Source: Sipunculus nudus
Lineage: Eukaryota; Annelida; Sipuncula; Golfingiida; Sipunculidae
NCBI GenBank assembly: GCA_026874595.1
Contig: CM049315.1
Coordinates: forward strand, 2,176,501 to 2,240,500
Length of the DNA: 64,000 nt
Reading direction: 5' to 3'
Below, in pieces: positions 39,889 to 51,142 of this stretch. How positions within the stretch are numbered: position 1 is the first letter of the stretch; the number at the start of each line of letters is the position of its first letter. The translations under genes and the position numbers were made by a program. The notes under the pieces are model-generated. The model worked only from the letters and a program-made list of their open reading frames with translations. It ran no database searches and was not told the DNA's origin.

Positions 39889-40545
39889 TCACTCCACAAA
39901 GCAGTGATCAGATATCCAATTTACTTGTGCCACATTTTGCACAAGAGTAGATCCTTGATCTGTCAAAATCAGATCCAACTGATTACCTTTAATGTGGGTT
40001 TGGAATGTAATCTTGTTATCTAAACTGAAAGTGTCTAAAGTATCAGTGAAGAAAGTGGTTTCATAACTAGGTATGTTCACTTCAATGTTGTAATACCAAG
40101 TGGGCCAGCTTATGTATGTTTATATCTCAAAATTGCCATCTAGCTGTTTTTATAGATCCTGATGGGGGTCTATAGATTAAATACATATTTACTTATTCTC
40201 CTGATTTTAGCTAAAAACATAATCTGCACATTCGAATCCAGTAAACGTGTAGACCTTGCTCAATGATATATCAAGTAAGTCTCTGTAAATAACAGCAATT
40301 CCCCCTCCACATTTTCCATTTGATTTTTGTGTAGATATTATTTTATATCCATTTGGTGGTACAGATGGTGTTAAGATATAAATATCAGTACCTTCTGTGT
40401 CATTTCTTTACCATGTATCTGTGATTGTACATATGTCCAATTGTTCACTCAAAACATAATCTTAAAATTGCTCTAGTTTATCCCTAATGGACCTATCATT
40501 TACAGTTGCTAATTTAACACTAGTTGCGAATTCCTGGTATGATGT
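39889..40545 (-). pseudogene. LINE endonuclease domain remnant (APE type)
   Basis: Minus-strand fragments spell the usual landmarks of an apurinic-like endonuclease. LDICTITDTW corresponds to the D(I/L)..LTETW motif, followed by NGKCGGGIAVIYRD (GGG+A+.YR), an IYRPPSGS-like stretch YLIYRPPSGSIK, HIKGNQLDLILTDQGS, and SDHCFVE (the SDH..V catalytic motif). These lie in more than one frame with stops between them (for example after LEQF and after DTW), so the domain is broken. It belongs to the LINE spanning 36890-40545. Confidence 0.8.
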
Positions 40546-41928
40546 GGTTATTTTGGTTCACAAAACTTCTCCAATTAAACTGTTTTAGAACACTTGTCAC
40601 CACGGCAGAAACTTGTCGAAACCGGAAATGTAGCGTTGGCTTAATGTTCGCGATATTTCGTTAACTGCAATGCAATTATTGATGTTATAAATATCATCAA
40701 TATAAGTTTTATATAGTTATCTGTTTTTTTTTTCTGTTAATTAATAAATATCCATACATTTGGTGTTTCTGTAGAAATTCGCTGAGAATTTGACCGCATG
40801 GTAAAATAAAGTATCTTGTCCCAATCCCGACGGAATAATTCATTCATGAATTAATATACATAATATATACTATATATTAATATAGATTTCTATTTATGAG
40901 TACTTTCACGAAATACTGACCAGTGGAAAACAGCGAAAATGTAACCTCATGAACATGAAGCCGGGTCAGCCAACCAAACCATGCAGTCGGATTTATATCC
41001 TCTGATTTACTCCACATTGCTACTGGATTGCATCTTATTCATACTATAAAAAACATGACAATTCACTCTAATTCGATATTGCTTGACATTTGAAACCTAT
41101 GCTCGTGTTTGTCCAATACCTCATACATCATTCAGCAGTAGTAAGTAAACTCGCCACAAAGTGAGCGTGTTTTCTATTACGTGATTTGATTCCATGTCTT
41201 GGATCAGATTTTTTTCGTATACATTGAACAATGTTAGCAAATGGATCTATTTTCATCCTCTCCCGCGGGGTCCGGTCGCCGGTGTGTGTTATTTATACGG
41301 CTTACATCTGGGAATGTTGACTGTGTGATTCTGCCGACGATAGCAAGAGGCCGTATTTTCTCTCCGTCTTCCCTAGAGAAGAAGAGGGTCCAATTACGCC
41401 GCTGCTTTATAATTTCTTACGAATCACTACGGCTCAGCGAATAAGAAAAGACCTCCTGTCCCAGTGTGGCATTTATAAAATCTTGGACTTGGTGATAAGG
41501 AATCTAAATCGATTCCTTCTAGGAGGAGAGAGAGTGGCATTTCTTGCCTAAAAGGGCCGGTAATGGTAGTCCGCGGTGTCTGCGGGGAAGGGTTGTATTC
41601 ATCAATCCCCGGAGTGAATATATTCAGATAATACAATCAGGGACGGCTGAATGAAAGCATAGTAAACCTGCCAAAGCATCTTGTTTCCCTGGGGGCTCAG
41701 ATAGCTGAGCATTGAAATCAGTAATCTGCAAGATAAAGTACGCTGCCTCCATCTCAAGGTTTCGCTTCTGAAATCGTCTTTGCTGCTAATTCGAGATATG
41801 ACAGCAGTTGTTAAGAAAACGGATTAACTTTTTTTCTGTTCACAGGATCGATAAGGGGTAAATGTACATCTCGACTGCGTAAATAACCCTAATAGACAGG
41901 TTGTCCGTGAACTAACACAGCCCGTCGG
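40546..41928. other. No gene recognised
   Basis: Mixed-composition sequence with AT-rich patches. Short open frames on both strands (for example 41241-41444 plus, 41427-41636 minus) show no domain or splice context that I can support. Confidence 0.4.
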
Positions 41929-42450
41929 TTACTATGACCTCCTTTTTGTAGTTTTGTCCGCGAGTTTCTACGACCTCCTTTTTGTAGTTTTGTCCGCTAG
42001 TTACTACGACCTCCTTCTTGTAGTTTTGTCCGCGAGTTACTATGACCACCTTCTTGTAGTTTTGCCCGTGAGTTACTATGATCACCTTCCTGTAGTTTTG
42101 CCCGTCTGTTACTATGGCCTCCTTCTTGCACTTTTGTCCGCGGTTTACAATTACTTTCTGCCTGCAGTTTTGTCCAAGGGGTTACTATGACCTCCTTCTT
42201 GTAGTCTTGCCCGCGAGTTACTTTGATCTCCTTCCTGTAGTTTTGCCCGTCGGTTACCATAATTTAGTTCTTGCAGTTTTGCTGCGAGTTACTATGATCT
42301 CCTTCTTGCACTTTGCCCGCGGTTTACTATTACTTCCTTCATGCTGTTTTGTTCAAGGAGTTTCCCCCATGGTTCACTATGACTTCCTATATCTACAATA
42401 TTGTTGGCGGATATACAAACACTGCCACTGGTAGTTTTTTTCCGTGGGTA
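41929..42450 (+). repeat. 36-bp minisatellite, about 14 degenerate copies
   Basis: The unit is close to GTTACTATGACCTCCTTCTT then GTAGTTTTGTCCGCGA. The spacing between successive GACCTCC words is 36 bp. Copies diverge by up to about a third and drift in length near the right end. Because 36 is a multiple of 3, both strands stay open (12-residue periodic translations with SASYYDLLLVVL on plus and SNSRTKLQEGGH on minus). I attribute this to the period, not to coding. Confidence 0.88.
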
Positions 42451-43787
42451 ATTGTAACCGTTCGTTAATGCTCTATTGGCTGAAATCATGCTGGGACCCT
42501 AGAATTATTCCTAGCCGCTTTGCACATAAAACCTTCAAACCCGAAGGCTTAATAATATCTGATCATCCTTATGGTATAGTGACCTCATGAACCTAGAAAT
42601 CATTTAAGAGATAAAATCCAAGGTCTGCACACAGAATGTTCGTGCATGAGAATTGTAAGGGCAGTTATGACAAAGTACTGTTATTATCCAGATATTCTCT
42701 ATGTAAACAAACGTGTAAATACGTCATTCACTCGAGCTGGGGCCAGTTTCCTTACATTCCCTCAAGTGCATTATATAAAAGCTCCAGTGTGCTTATTAGT
42801 AAGTCAAATGCTTGCGTGTAAGAATTTATTAGAACACAATAGGTTAGTCAATATTGATTCTTAGATGACAGGGCGATGGAAAGGACAAGATGATAAAACG
42901 GTACGTTCTGCCAACGGTCTCTATCTGAGACAGTGAGCGCCATCAAGGACCTGGCCGGAGGGTCGGGGGACGATTTATTACTAGGCAATATTGACACCCG
43001 GCAATAGTCTGACCTGTCGCTATCAGGAAAGTCGGATAAAACCAGCCGAAAATTACAACCTCGCCTTGCCGAACAGTAAAGCAAGCCACCCTTTTGAGTA
43101 ATCTCCCTGTCAGAAAAGAGATAACTCCATTTGTGATTCCTCAGCGTCTCCCAGCTTCCCTCACCTCATCCTAGAGACCGGCATCGTCCGCTGGTTCCCT
43201 GACGGATGGGTAGCCAGCGTTATTTAGAAGGCCGTGTTTTCCGGCGTGTCAAACCAGGCTATACCGGGGTTTGTTTATGGGGCCGTTAAATCCTTCGTTA
43301 TTGCGTCGTCTGCTCCGCTGATATCAGACAAAACATTTTTATAATGAAACCGACGTGGCAGTTACTATGCCGGTCAGGAATATATCAACTGTCTTTATCC
43401 AGGGTTTATCACATACGGCTTTGGGAAAAATATTGTTCACTGTAAAGTAAAAAACAATTGATTAACACCAATGTTTTCGGAAATTTAACTCAGATTTTGG
43501 GGAAGATATCTGTGACTAATCTAACCTTTTGAGGTAGATAAACATACGTCAGATCGTGTCACATGTTATTTTTTTAAAGATTCCTTCCATTTAGTATGCT
43601 TCACCAGGCAGGGTTTATTGAGAGTGTACCTCGGTTTTAGCACGTATATTTTCACATATTCTTGTTGCTATGAGAATGTTGAAAAATCAGTTGTTTTCCC
43701 CTAACACATATCAAATCCACTGCATGCCAAAGTTACGAGATTCAAAGAAACTGCTCGCGTGTGTAATTAGCTCAGCTTATTGACAGT
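42451..43787. other. No gene recognised
   Basis: Nothing supported. Short open frames at 42636-42864 and 42848-43084 overlap on opposite strands without recognisable domains. Confidence 0.4.
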
Positions 43788-44560
43788 CATCTGAGCTATA
43801 GCGATCACCCTTTGTCCATCGTCCGTCTGTCTGTCTGTCTGTTAACCACGCACAAGTCGTAACCGCTTGACCTAGATTCTTCTAACTTGACATCCATGGA
43901 GGGCCATAAAAACTCCTTGGAAACCTGAAATTAGGTCTCTGTTACCCATATCCTGTGAGCTATGGGGCTCGAAAGTAACCCCCGAATGATTAAAAATTTG
44001 ATAAAAAAGCTCCAGTATCTGAACAATTAATGCATTGATCACCATGATTCTTTGCATGCATATTGTTCATGGATGGTTTCATCATTTCCTGCAGACTGGT
44101 GGCGCTATCTGGATTTTCCAAAATTTTACATTTTTTTTCTCTATTTTGAGACCTTCAAAGATGTGGTTGTCTGTTAACAGGGCATAAAGCGTAATCATTG
44201 CGCCTAGAATCTTCTATCTTCACATCCAGGGAGGTCCATGAAAAATCTTCAAGAAAACCTTAAATTAGATATCTGTTACACATATCCTCCGAGCTAAGCT
44301 TAAGATGAATAATAAAATTCGTTTTGTGAATGTCGTTTTTAGTCAGTAGAGCGTCATGACCCATTGGACACTTGTTTTGATTGAATGATAACACGAAGAA
44401 GCACATCCGGTAAAAATCTGGGGGAAAATATGTACTTGGAGAATCATTGGGAAAGGGTTTTTTTTTAAGATAAAACGTTCACATTTTTCCTTTGAAAGAT
44501 TTAGTGCGAAGAAATACTAAGCATGTGATGTCCATGAAACGTCCAAAATCATGAATAGCA
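43788..44560. repeat. Diverged dispersed repeat, internally duplicated
   Basis: An approximately 133-bp segment at about 43833-43965 (GTCTGTTAACCACGC, then TTCTTCTAACTTGACATCCA, TCTGTTACCCATATCCT and GAGCTATGG) returns in diverged form at about 44167-44299 (GTCTGTTAACAGGGC, AATCTTCTATCTTCACATCC, TCTGTTACACATATCCTC, GAGCTAAGC). The offset is about 334 bp. A short (GTCT)n run precedes the first copy. The TGTCCATCGTCCGTCTGTC lead-in resembles dispersed repeats common in marine invertebrate introns; that is recollection, not a search. Confidence 0.6.
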
Positions 44561-44877
44561 CATTTAAGGATATAAAGGGAATGTTCAACACATTTTCAGG
44601 ATATATTTGTGACTCGGGGGATTTTGATGTGTAAATAAAATTAAGAAGTCAAAGAATTTTCCCAGGAACGCGCGTACTCTTTGACCCTTCCAAATCAGTT
44701 TAATTATTTCTAAACATGATTCATTACATCCCGGTGATAGTGATCTACCATATGGGAGCGTTTATAATTAATTAATGTACGGTTAGTTTGACTTCATCAG
44801 GTTGTACGACAGATCTGTTTCGTGGGAGCTTGTACTCAAACAGGCTCACTCTTCAGATACAAACTGGAGTGATCAGC

Positions 44878-44935
<58 letters not shown>

Positions 44936-46623
44936 ATGTTGTTGTGGTAACTTTGTTATGCCTTAGTCAGCTACACCGGGATGTTTAATGCAATAACATG
45001 CATGTAATCACCGTATCTTATTTTCCTGAACGGCTTTTTAAATGACGAGATATTCTTGAAATAAGACTTTGCACTTATCTTGTGGAGGTCCGTTTGACTT
45101 GAGAAATATATGTTTTTAGAATTGAAGAATTATATGCATGAGTTCGTTCTGCGTGCCATCCGGGTGACAACACAAAATGTTATACTGATAGTTGTTAAAC
45201 TAAAACACCTTGAAACGTTTATAGTCATTTCAAAGAAGAGATCTCTATAAAGTAATGGGTGTAAAAATGACTAAATAGTATGGGTGCTTTGGAAATGTAG
45301 AAAAGAAAAGTTGATCTAAAACGATATATATTTCAGGAATATCTTGATGCATGGTTATGAAGTGACATGGCTGCGGGGCGTCTTTTAGCTGACGATGTAT
45401 TTTATAATATTTATGCCACCAGCCGTGACTGACAAACAATAAAGGTCTAACACAAGACAACCAATGAAGGTCTAACACAAGATGTACTTTGCCCAGGCAA
45501 TTCTGACTTTATGTATCAATAAAAATACTATATTTTATCCAAAAACAAAAGTAAAAGATTTTTTTCAAATTAAAAGAGAAAGAGGTGAAGGCAGTAGCGC
45601 TGGGTGACACGGACTTTACTTCAGTACTACAATATGTAGTACACATTCATTCCAGCCAGAGGATATGACCACCTTTTTTTTCTTCATGTTGGTTTCATTC
45701 TGGATTATAATACACTGGTGATTTTACTATTTTGCAGTCAGCCTACAGAACCACCGACAATCAGTCAGAATTAGATTGTCAGCGGTCCAGATTAATTGAA
45801 GGTTAATTAACACCATACTATATGCATGATTTTAATTACCGTTTAACACTTGTTAACAACTACACGAATAATATATAACAGGATGGATTTCTGATTGCCA
45901 TGAATCGCGGCCAGGAAACAGGTTCACGATCATTATTGAATGCCACATCTTTGTAGGGAATTTAATAGGGCGGATAGGGCCTACTTCAGTTATGAATCTA
46001 TAGTCATTCAAAACACCGCACTGCCATATGCCGTACATTAAAGCGTGCCTTCAAAGACATCGCACTGCATAGGAAGTTTTCTTAATGTTATTCTAGTAAT
46101 ATGGAATTAACATAAAAGAAAACACGTGAATGTATAAAACAAAGCGTAAATGTCATCTGCATGATGACAGCTATTTTAATCCCCTAGCAAGACTTAACTG
46201 TTGTTTAACCTCCTTCGATTAACTGGTGCTATTAGGAATTATAGAAACGATTGTAAACAAACAAATATGTTTAACTATTGGTTTGATCGTTTGAAGCGAT
46301 ACCCAGTGAGTAGAATGCAGGACGTTGTCAAAATGCGAAAATTTTGTTTCATTCATTGGGATTTTGAGGGACATTTTTACACAGCATGTACTGCAACTCT
46401 GTCATCTCGGTAGATTGTCTTAGGCCACAGGTGCAAAAACGAAAGGTGCATACGTCGAATAAACGGGTGGCAAGGGAATTAAGATTTACTAAATAAGAGT
46501 GTCAGGTCGTCCATACATTCCTCTTAATGACGGGATGTGCAATCTTAGAAGTATAACATACGTTCTTTAATGTGTAAAGTATTTCTTAAAATCTTCTATT
46601 ATATTAACAATATGTTGGTATGA
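44561..46623. other. No gene recognised; one (TA)n tract
   Basis: AT-rich sequence with an uninterrupted (TA)n of about 52 bp at 44880-44931, and a 16-bp direct repeat AAGGTCTAACACAAGA near 45444 and 45468. Open frames crossing the (TA)n are artefacts of it. Confidence 0.5.
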
Positions 46624-46631
46624 TGTGTTAA

Positions 46632-46947
46632 CAGGGGCGTTAATATAGGGGGATGGGGGGGGGGGTTATATATCCCCCAACTTTTTTGGCAAGAGGGATG
46701 GTTAATGTAATCATCCCCCTCAACTGTTCAGAGAATAATATTCATATATTGCAAATGAAATATATTAATAAATGGATGTACATACACTTTAATTCCATTT
46801 ATAAGTATACTACGAATATTTATCTAAACCTGGTTTAGAATCAATTTATACTGGAAACATTCCTTATTTTCTAAAACCTCAATTGTTATATATTTAAAGT
46901 GTGATTAAATACATACATTTGAAATGTGTCATACAGACGCTAAAAAG

Positions 46948-46992
<45 letters not shown>

Positions 46993-47048
46993 TATGTGTG
47001 TGTGCACGGGAGTCATCCCCCCACCTGGAATATAAATTGACGCCATTG
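46632..47048. mobile_element. hAT-type MITE, copy 1 (417 bp, 8-bp target duplication)
   Basis: The element starts CAGGGGCGTTAATAT and ends AATTGACGCCATTG, whose reverse complement CAATGGCGTCAATT matches the start. It is flanked on both sides by the exact 8-bp word TGTGTTAA (46624-46631 and 47049-47056). Eight-base target duplications with CA(G/A)xGGCG ends are characteristic of hAT superfamily insertions. The interior has a G-run, a CCCCCAAC-type C-rich word, AT-rich sequence, a (TA)n tract at about 46955-46989, a (GT)n run and GAGTCATCCCCCC near the right end. No transposase is encoded, so it would depend on a source element elsewhere. Confidence 0.85.
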
Positions 47049-47056
47049 TGTGTTAA

Positions 47057-47650
47057 TGTATGTACCAAACGCTTATAATAGTTGGATGTATTGATAATGC
47101 GCTAATGACATCCGGGGATGCAATCAGATTGATCACATTGGGCCGCTAGGTACTTCTTGTATGTAACTTTGATAAATGGCAGCGGAATAGAATTTTCTGA
47201 ACGTTTAGTAAACAGCCAGGTTTAATTAAGTAGCTGACAAAACGTCCAGGTTGAGCTATTAGTATTTATGCCTCATGCGTTAGAGGGTTATGTCCTTACA
47301 TTAGGGAGCCGCTCTTCATGTTGTTAAGCACGCGAGAGGACCACCTTCAGAGGATTGTGCAAGGCTACCCACGACAGTTATCCATCTCTTCAATGGAGGC
47401 CCTGGCGACATTTATCAAGGTAGCTCCGGGTCGCGTCACCCCGAGCCGCGCTTCCTGGACGAACAGTGTGCCAGGGATTAACGCTAAGTGAAGGAGTCAC
47501 GGCTGAAACATCAGTAATCATAAAGGATGGGCGACCCGGCCCAGTCAAACCAAGTCTCCAATTAGATTAATCTCCTTTGAACAACAACGGGACAAGCGCA
47601 CTGGATATGCCGTTAAGAAAGCTCCCCATGCCCCAAGCCAAGGAGAAAGG

Positions 47651-47711
<61 letters not shown>

Positions 47712-48027
47712 TTGGTGACCGCGCGAACGTTGTTTTTTCCATCGGTATGTTAGTCGAGTCTTTCTCGATCAGATTCCCCCCCCCCCCCATCTACAGATTC
47801 ATATTCGCTTTATCCTTATTTTCGGTAATTAATTGAAATGGGGGGTCGAGTGTACGTCCAATACCTTGTTGGCATCTACTATTGCTTATTATTCATGAAT
47901 CTCTTTCATTTTACAATCTCCATGGGTATCCAGTTTAACCATAAGATTCAAGGCATATGTTAATGGAATATACTTTTTATAGCTGTTTTGTTTTGTTTGT
48001 TGGATTTGGCCGCGAGAGGGAGATACG
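47057..48027. other. Gene-free stretch with (CT)n
   Basis: This contains an uninterrupted (CT)n microsatellite at 47654-47707 and a C-run near 47777-47788. The minus-strand open frame across the (CT)n (an RE dipeptide run) is an artefact. The segment ends with the left target duplication of the LINE at 48042. Confidence 0.5.
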
Positions 48028-48059
48028 AAATATTCAGCCAACATTAGCAGTTGTATCAT

Positions 48060-48727
48060 AAACATTGGGTGGGTGTCTAATTACTTTAGTATTTCAAGTG
48101 GTGTTAGACAAGTGTGTTCTCTCTCCCCATACCTGTTTATTTTATATGCAGAATGTTTAGCATTAACTATCAGGAACAATAATCGATTTAACAGTTACAT
48201 GCCAGGAGGAAAACTTACACAATATGCAGAAGCCACTGTTCTTACCTTGAAAAATGTGTCATCAGGTAAAGAAGCTCTAAAAGTTTTTATGAATTTCTCC
48301 AAAAATTTCAGGTCTTGTGATAAATTTAAATAAGACAACAGTGATGCCATTGCTCATGACTAAAGATAGCTCAGTGAAAGAAGAAATTGAAAATTTGAAT
48401 CTGAAATGGTCATATGGCCCAGTTGATGTACTGGGAGTAAAGGTAACCCCAGAGGCAAATAATTTGAAATACCTGAATTTTCCCCCTGTCATGGAAAAAT
48501 TAAACAGTGTGCTTAATGTTTGGTTATATCGAAATCTTAAATTACTTGGAAAAATTACAATTCTTAAAACTTTTGGGTTATCACAGCTTACATATTTATT
48601 TTCAGTATTACCTACACCTGATGATGATTTTATAAATATGGTTGAACAGAAACCGTTTAGATTCATATGGTCAAACAAGCCAGATGGAATTAAAAGGAAA
48701 TCTTTAATGTCATCATATGACAATTGA
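48060..48727 (+). pseudogene. L1/Tx1-like RT fragment (motif B onward)
   Basis: The sequence reads GVRQVCSLSPYLFILYAECL, RT motif B with QGCP changed to QVCS. It then reads KLTQYAEATVLT, where YADD has become YAEA, so the catalytic aspartates are lost. After a frameshift near 48310 it continues INLNKTTVMPL, VDVLGVKVTP, LLGKITILKTFGLSQLTYLF and FRFIWSNKPDGIKRKSL, the thumb region conserved in L1/Tx1 proteins. It ends at a stop after SSYDN where the family continues with GGL.M. Confidence 0.88.
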
Positions 48728-48729
48728 GG

Positions 48730-49900
48730 ACTTAATATGGTCCATCCTAGATCTTATATAACATCTTTGAAAGTCTCTTGGGTCAGAAGACTATTATTAA
48801 AGAAGGACACCGAAGAATATAAACAAGACATACTTAGTATGATCAGAGGATTAAATGTAATTTGGCCAAAGAGGATGTACGATATAGTTATGTAAACACA
48901 AATACCTTCTGGAAAGATGTTCTACAATCATTGTGTGCATACAATTATAAAGACCAAGTCAAAGGAGTAACAGAAATTGGTAATCAGAATATCTGGTTGA
49001 ACTCACATGTTCGGGTGGGTAATAAACCAGTATTTTATAAACACTGGATAAATACAGGAATTTACTGATTAACTGACTTATTTACAGGAGATAATATTAA
49101 GAGATTTCTTAGATATGAAGAAATCTGCGTGAGGGTTAAAAAGTTAATATTCTTGAATACAGAAGATTATTGGATTCGATTCCGAGAGAGTGGAAAGAAA
49201 TTTTATTGCATACAAGTGAAGATGACAATTATATAAGTAAATTTTCCCAATTATTTAAGGTGAAAAATGTGACAAAAATTGCATACAATGAACTGGTCAG
49301 ACCTTTATATGTAGAACCCGAAAGAATATTAAGAAAATGGACAAGGGACCTAAATATTGAATATGACTAAAAAATATATATATCTTTAATTACTTTTTGC
49401 ATAGAGTGTAGCTTACTCGGTCTACAACCCTAAGGATATTTCAGTTTAATTTGATACATAGAATATTAACAACAAATACGTTTTTATTCAAAATTGGTTA
49501 AACAGATAAGGAGACGTGTTCTTTTCGTGAAGAAGGAAGAGAATCATTGACACATTTGTTTTGGGAATGCCCTATTACTCAAGGATATTGGTCCGAATTA
49601 GCCTGTTGGTTTAACAAGAAAATGAGAGATCAAACAATAATATTGGACTTAAAGCTAGTGATACTGGGTGTCAAGGAGTATGATATATTAAATCTAATAT
49701 TGCTTATTTTTAAAAAAAATACTTGTATACATGGAAATGTAAAGAAGTGAAACCAAGAGCATTGGATGGTATCAATTATGCAAAGAAGATTTATGAAATT
49801 GAAAAACATATTGCAAAAAAAAAGACCAACTGGAGGTACTTAATGAAAAATGGGGTATCTTTAAATTCTAACTCGGTTTATATTTGGATATCTGTGAATA
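48730..49900 (+). pseudogene. L1/Tx1-like C-terminal region with zf-RVT remnant
   Basis: Successive short frames spell TFWKDVLQSLCAYNY, NIWLNSHVRVGNKPVFYKHW and SIPREWKEIL, then RILRKWTRDLNI. The zinc-knuckle region follows as EGRESLTHLFWECPITQGYW, with an upstream CSFREEG-like residue run. All of these are expected in this order in the C-terminus of L1/Tx1 ORF2 proteins. Stops separate the segments (for example near 49067 and 49368). The final part after 49723 (KKIYEIEKHIAKKK) is the usual basic tail. Confidence 0.8.
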
Positions 49901-50225
49901 TAATATGTATGTGTATATGTAGAATATATGTGTGTATACATGTATCTAGGAATATGCATCCTTTTATTTTTATTTTTTTTTTTATTTTTTCCCTTCATGT
50001 GCTTTTTGTGATAATTTGTTTTGCCTTATAAACCCCCCCCCCCCCCCCCCTTTCTTTTTTTATTTTGTCATTGTTGAATTTTATCTGACATATATCATGC
50101 TGCTCTTTTCCAAGATACGTGTATACATTTTGTAATGGTTTGACTTTTTAATGTTTTCTGGGTGTGTAGTGGTATTGTATATGTATTGTCTGAGTATATG
50201 TTATTAAAAAAAAATATTCAGCCAA

Positions 50226-50599
50226 TCGCCACAGGCTTTGTGATTGACTAACTGATGAGGAGGTCCAGTGGGTTCACCCAAACAGATTTATCGTTTGTGT
50301 GCTTTTCGCAAATACACTCCTGAGGCAGAGTAAGCCGGTCCCCAGACGGGGAATTTGAAACAACGTTGCATGTTGTTGATAAAGCGCTGTCTAACGATTG
50401 TATTCGTGTAGTTGTGGGTTCCATCACACACACGTTGCTGTGCAAGGCACAACACCATCTGGTGTAAAAGCCCACCAATAGCCGGTAAAGCTGGCAGCGT
50501 AAAGCCCGAGCAGAATATGCTCTGTCTTGCCGAAGTCCCGGGCGTGTTTTAATGAAACAAGGGAGTAGACCTGCTTGCCAAGGAAAAGGTGGCAGTCTG
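50226..50599. other. No gene recognised
   Basis: This is sequence between the LINE's right target duplication and a short TIR element. A minus-strand open frame (50424-50702) extends into the TIR element and is not supported. Confidence 0.4.
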
Positions 50600-50835
50600 C
50601 AGGGGCGGATTTACTGGGCAAGAGGACTATTTCCCCCTTTTCCGACTTAAAATTCAATGATAATGCAAGCATAGCACTTGGAAAAGTCACAATGCCACTC
50701 AAGATTGCACCATCAAATTAACAGAAGTTTCTTAATCATTTTTTTCTCCCCTCGAAGTTTCGCTTCTGGCCTCTGCCGCTTCATGGTCTCGCCATATGAG
50801 CCCCCTCTTTGTATGATTTCCTCCATCCGCCCCTG
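50600..50835. mobile_element. Short TIR element, hAT-like ends (236 bp)
   Basis: The ends are perfect 11-bp inverted repeats: CAGGGGCGGAT on the left and ATCCGCCCCTG on the right. The interior carries CCCCCTTTTCC and GCCCCCTC words but no open frame. The ends resemble those of the hAT MITEs at 46632 and 54994 (CAGGGGCG). However, the flanking 8-mers (GCAGTCTG left, ACACGCCA right) do not match, so a target duplication is absent or decayed. Confidence 0.55.
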
Positions 50836-51142
50836 ACACGCCACGGTTCTGCTAAATAAAAGGATTATTCTTGGGATGGAATTAAATGATTTCTTTCTAA
50901 ATACTTCAGTATGTTACCATACCGATGATGAGGCGTGGGAACTTATGCCACTAGTTATCGCCAATCTGTCGGTTGATAAAAATGACAAGACACCTAAATT
51001 TACATTTAATGAAAAAAAAGATATGTTAACTATGGCCTGAACTTTATACCACGGGTGCATGGTAAAAATTACACTTCCTGAAAAATAACTACCTGAAAAC
51101 GGCAATCTATATAGAATAATATATATCTAGAGTGCAAAATAC
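50836..51142. other. No gene recognised
   Basis: AT-rich spacer. The minus-strand frame at 50914-51105 has no supported homology. Confidence 0.4.

Larger units (their letters stand above)
36890..40545 (-). mobile_element. CR1/L2-like non-LTR retrotransposon, decayed, interrupted by an LTR
   Basis: Read from right to left, the minus strand carries endonuclease, reverse transcriptase N-terminus, RT core and RT C-terminal domain in the order expected for a Jockey/CR1/L2-type LINE. The 3' untranslated tail runs into the AT-rich segment near 36890, including a GCGCTTTACAA stretch. Every domain has stops or frameshifts, so the copy is dead. The RT is split at the WM..NK-KTEF region by an insertion at about 37755-38434. 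Without the insert the LINE is about 3.0 kb. The 5' limit near 40545 is an estimate from where endonuclease similarity fades, and no poly-A tail or target duplication was seen. Confidence 0.85.
48042..50211 (+). mobile_element. 5'-truncated L1/Tx1-like LINE with 14-bp target duplication
   Basis: The copy is bounded by the exact 14-bp repeat AAATATTCAGCCAA at 48028-48041 and 50212-50225. The right one directly follows an A-rich tail (TTATTAAAAAAAA). It begins in the middle of the reverse transcriptase, between catalytic motifs A and B. It runs through the RT C-terminal half and the zf-RVT cysteine region to a 3' tail with a poly-C run at about 50032-50050. 5' truncation plus target duplication is the product expected from target-primed reverse transcription. 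The coding part is interrupted by several stops and frameshifts. A different LINE of the same clade lies at 57760-61180. Confidence 0.92.

Noticed and set aside
40225-40250. tRNA B-box-like ATTCGAATCC
   Set aside because: It lies inside the LINE endonuclease sequence and no A-box or cloverleaf was found around it.
41954-42260. Open frames on both strands in the 36-bp minisatellite
   Set aside because: Period-driven; no start context or domain.
44790-44820. Minus-strand CCTGATGAAGTCAAAC as a hammerhead core
   Set aside because: No stem II between the halves and GTCAAAC is not GAAAC.
47545-47790. Minus frame with an RE-dipeptide run
   Set aside because: Direct translation of (CT)n.
50248-50285. 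Second hammerhead core starting CTGATGAGG near 50252
   Set aside because: The second half reads CCCAAAC, not GAAAC, so the core is incomplete.
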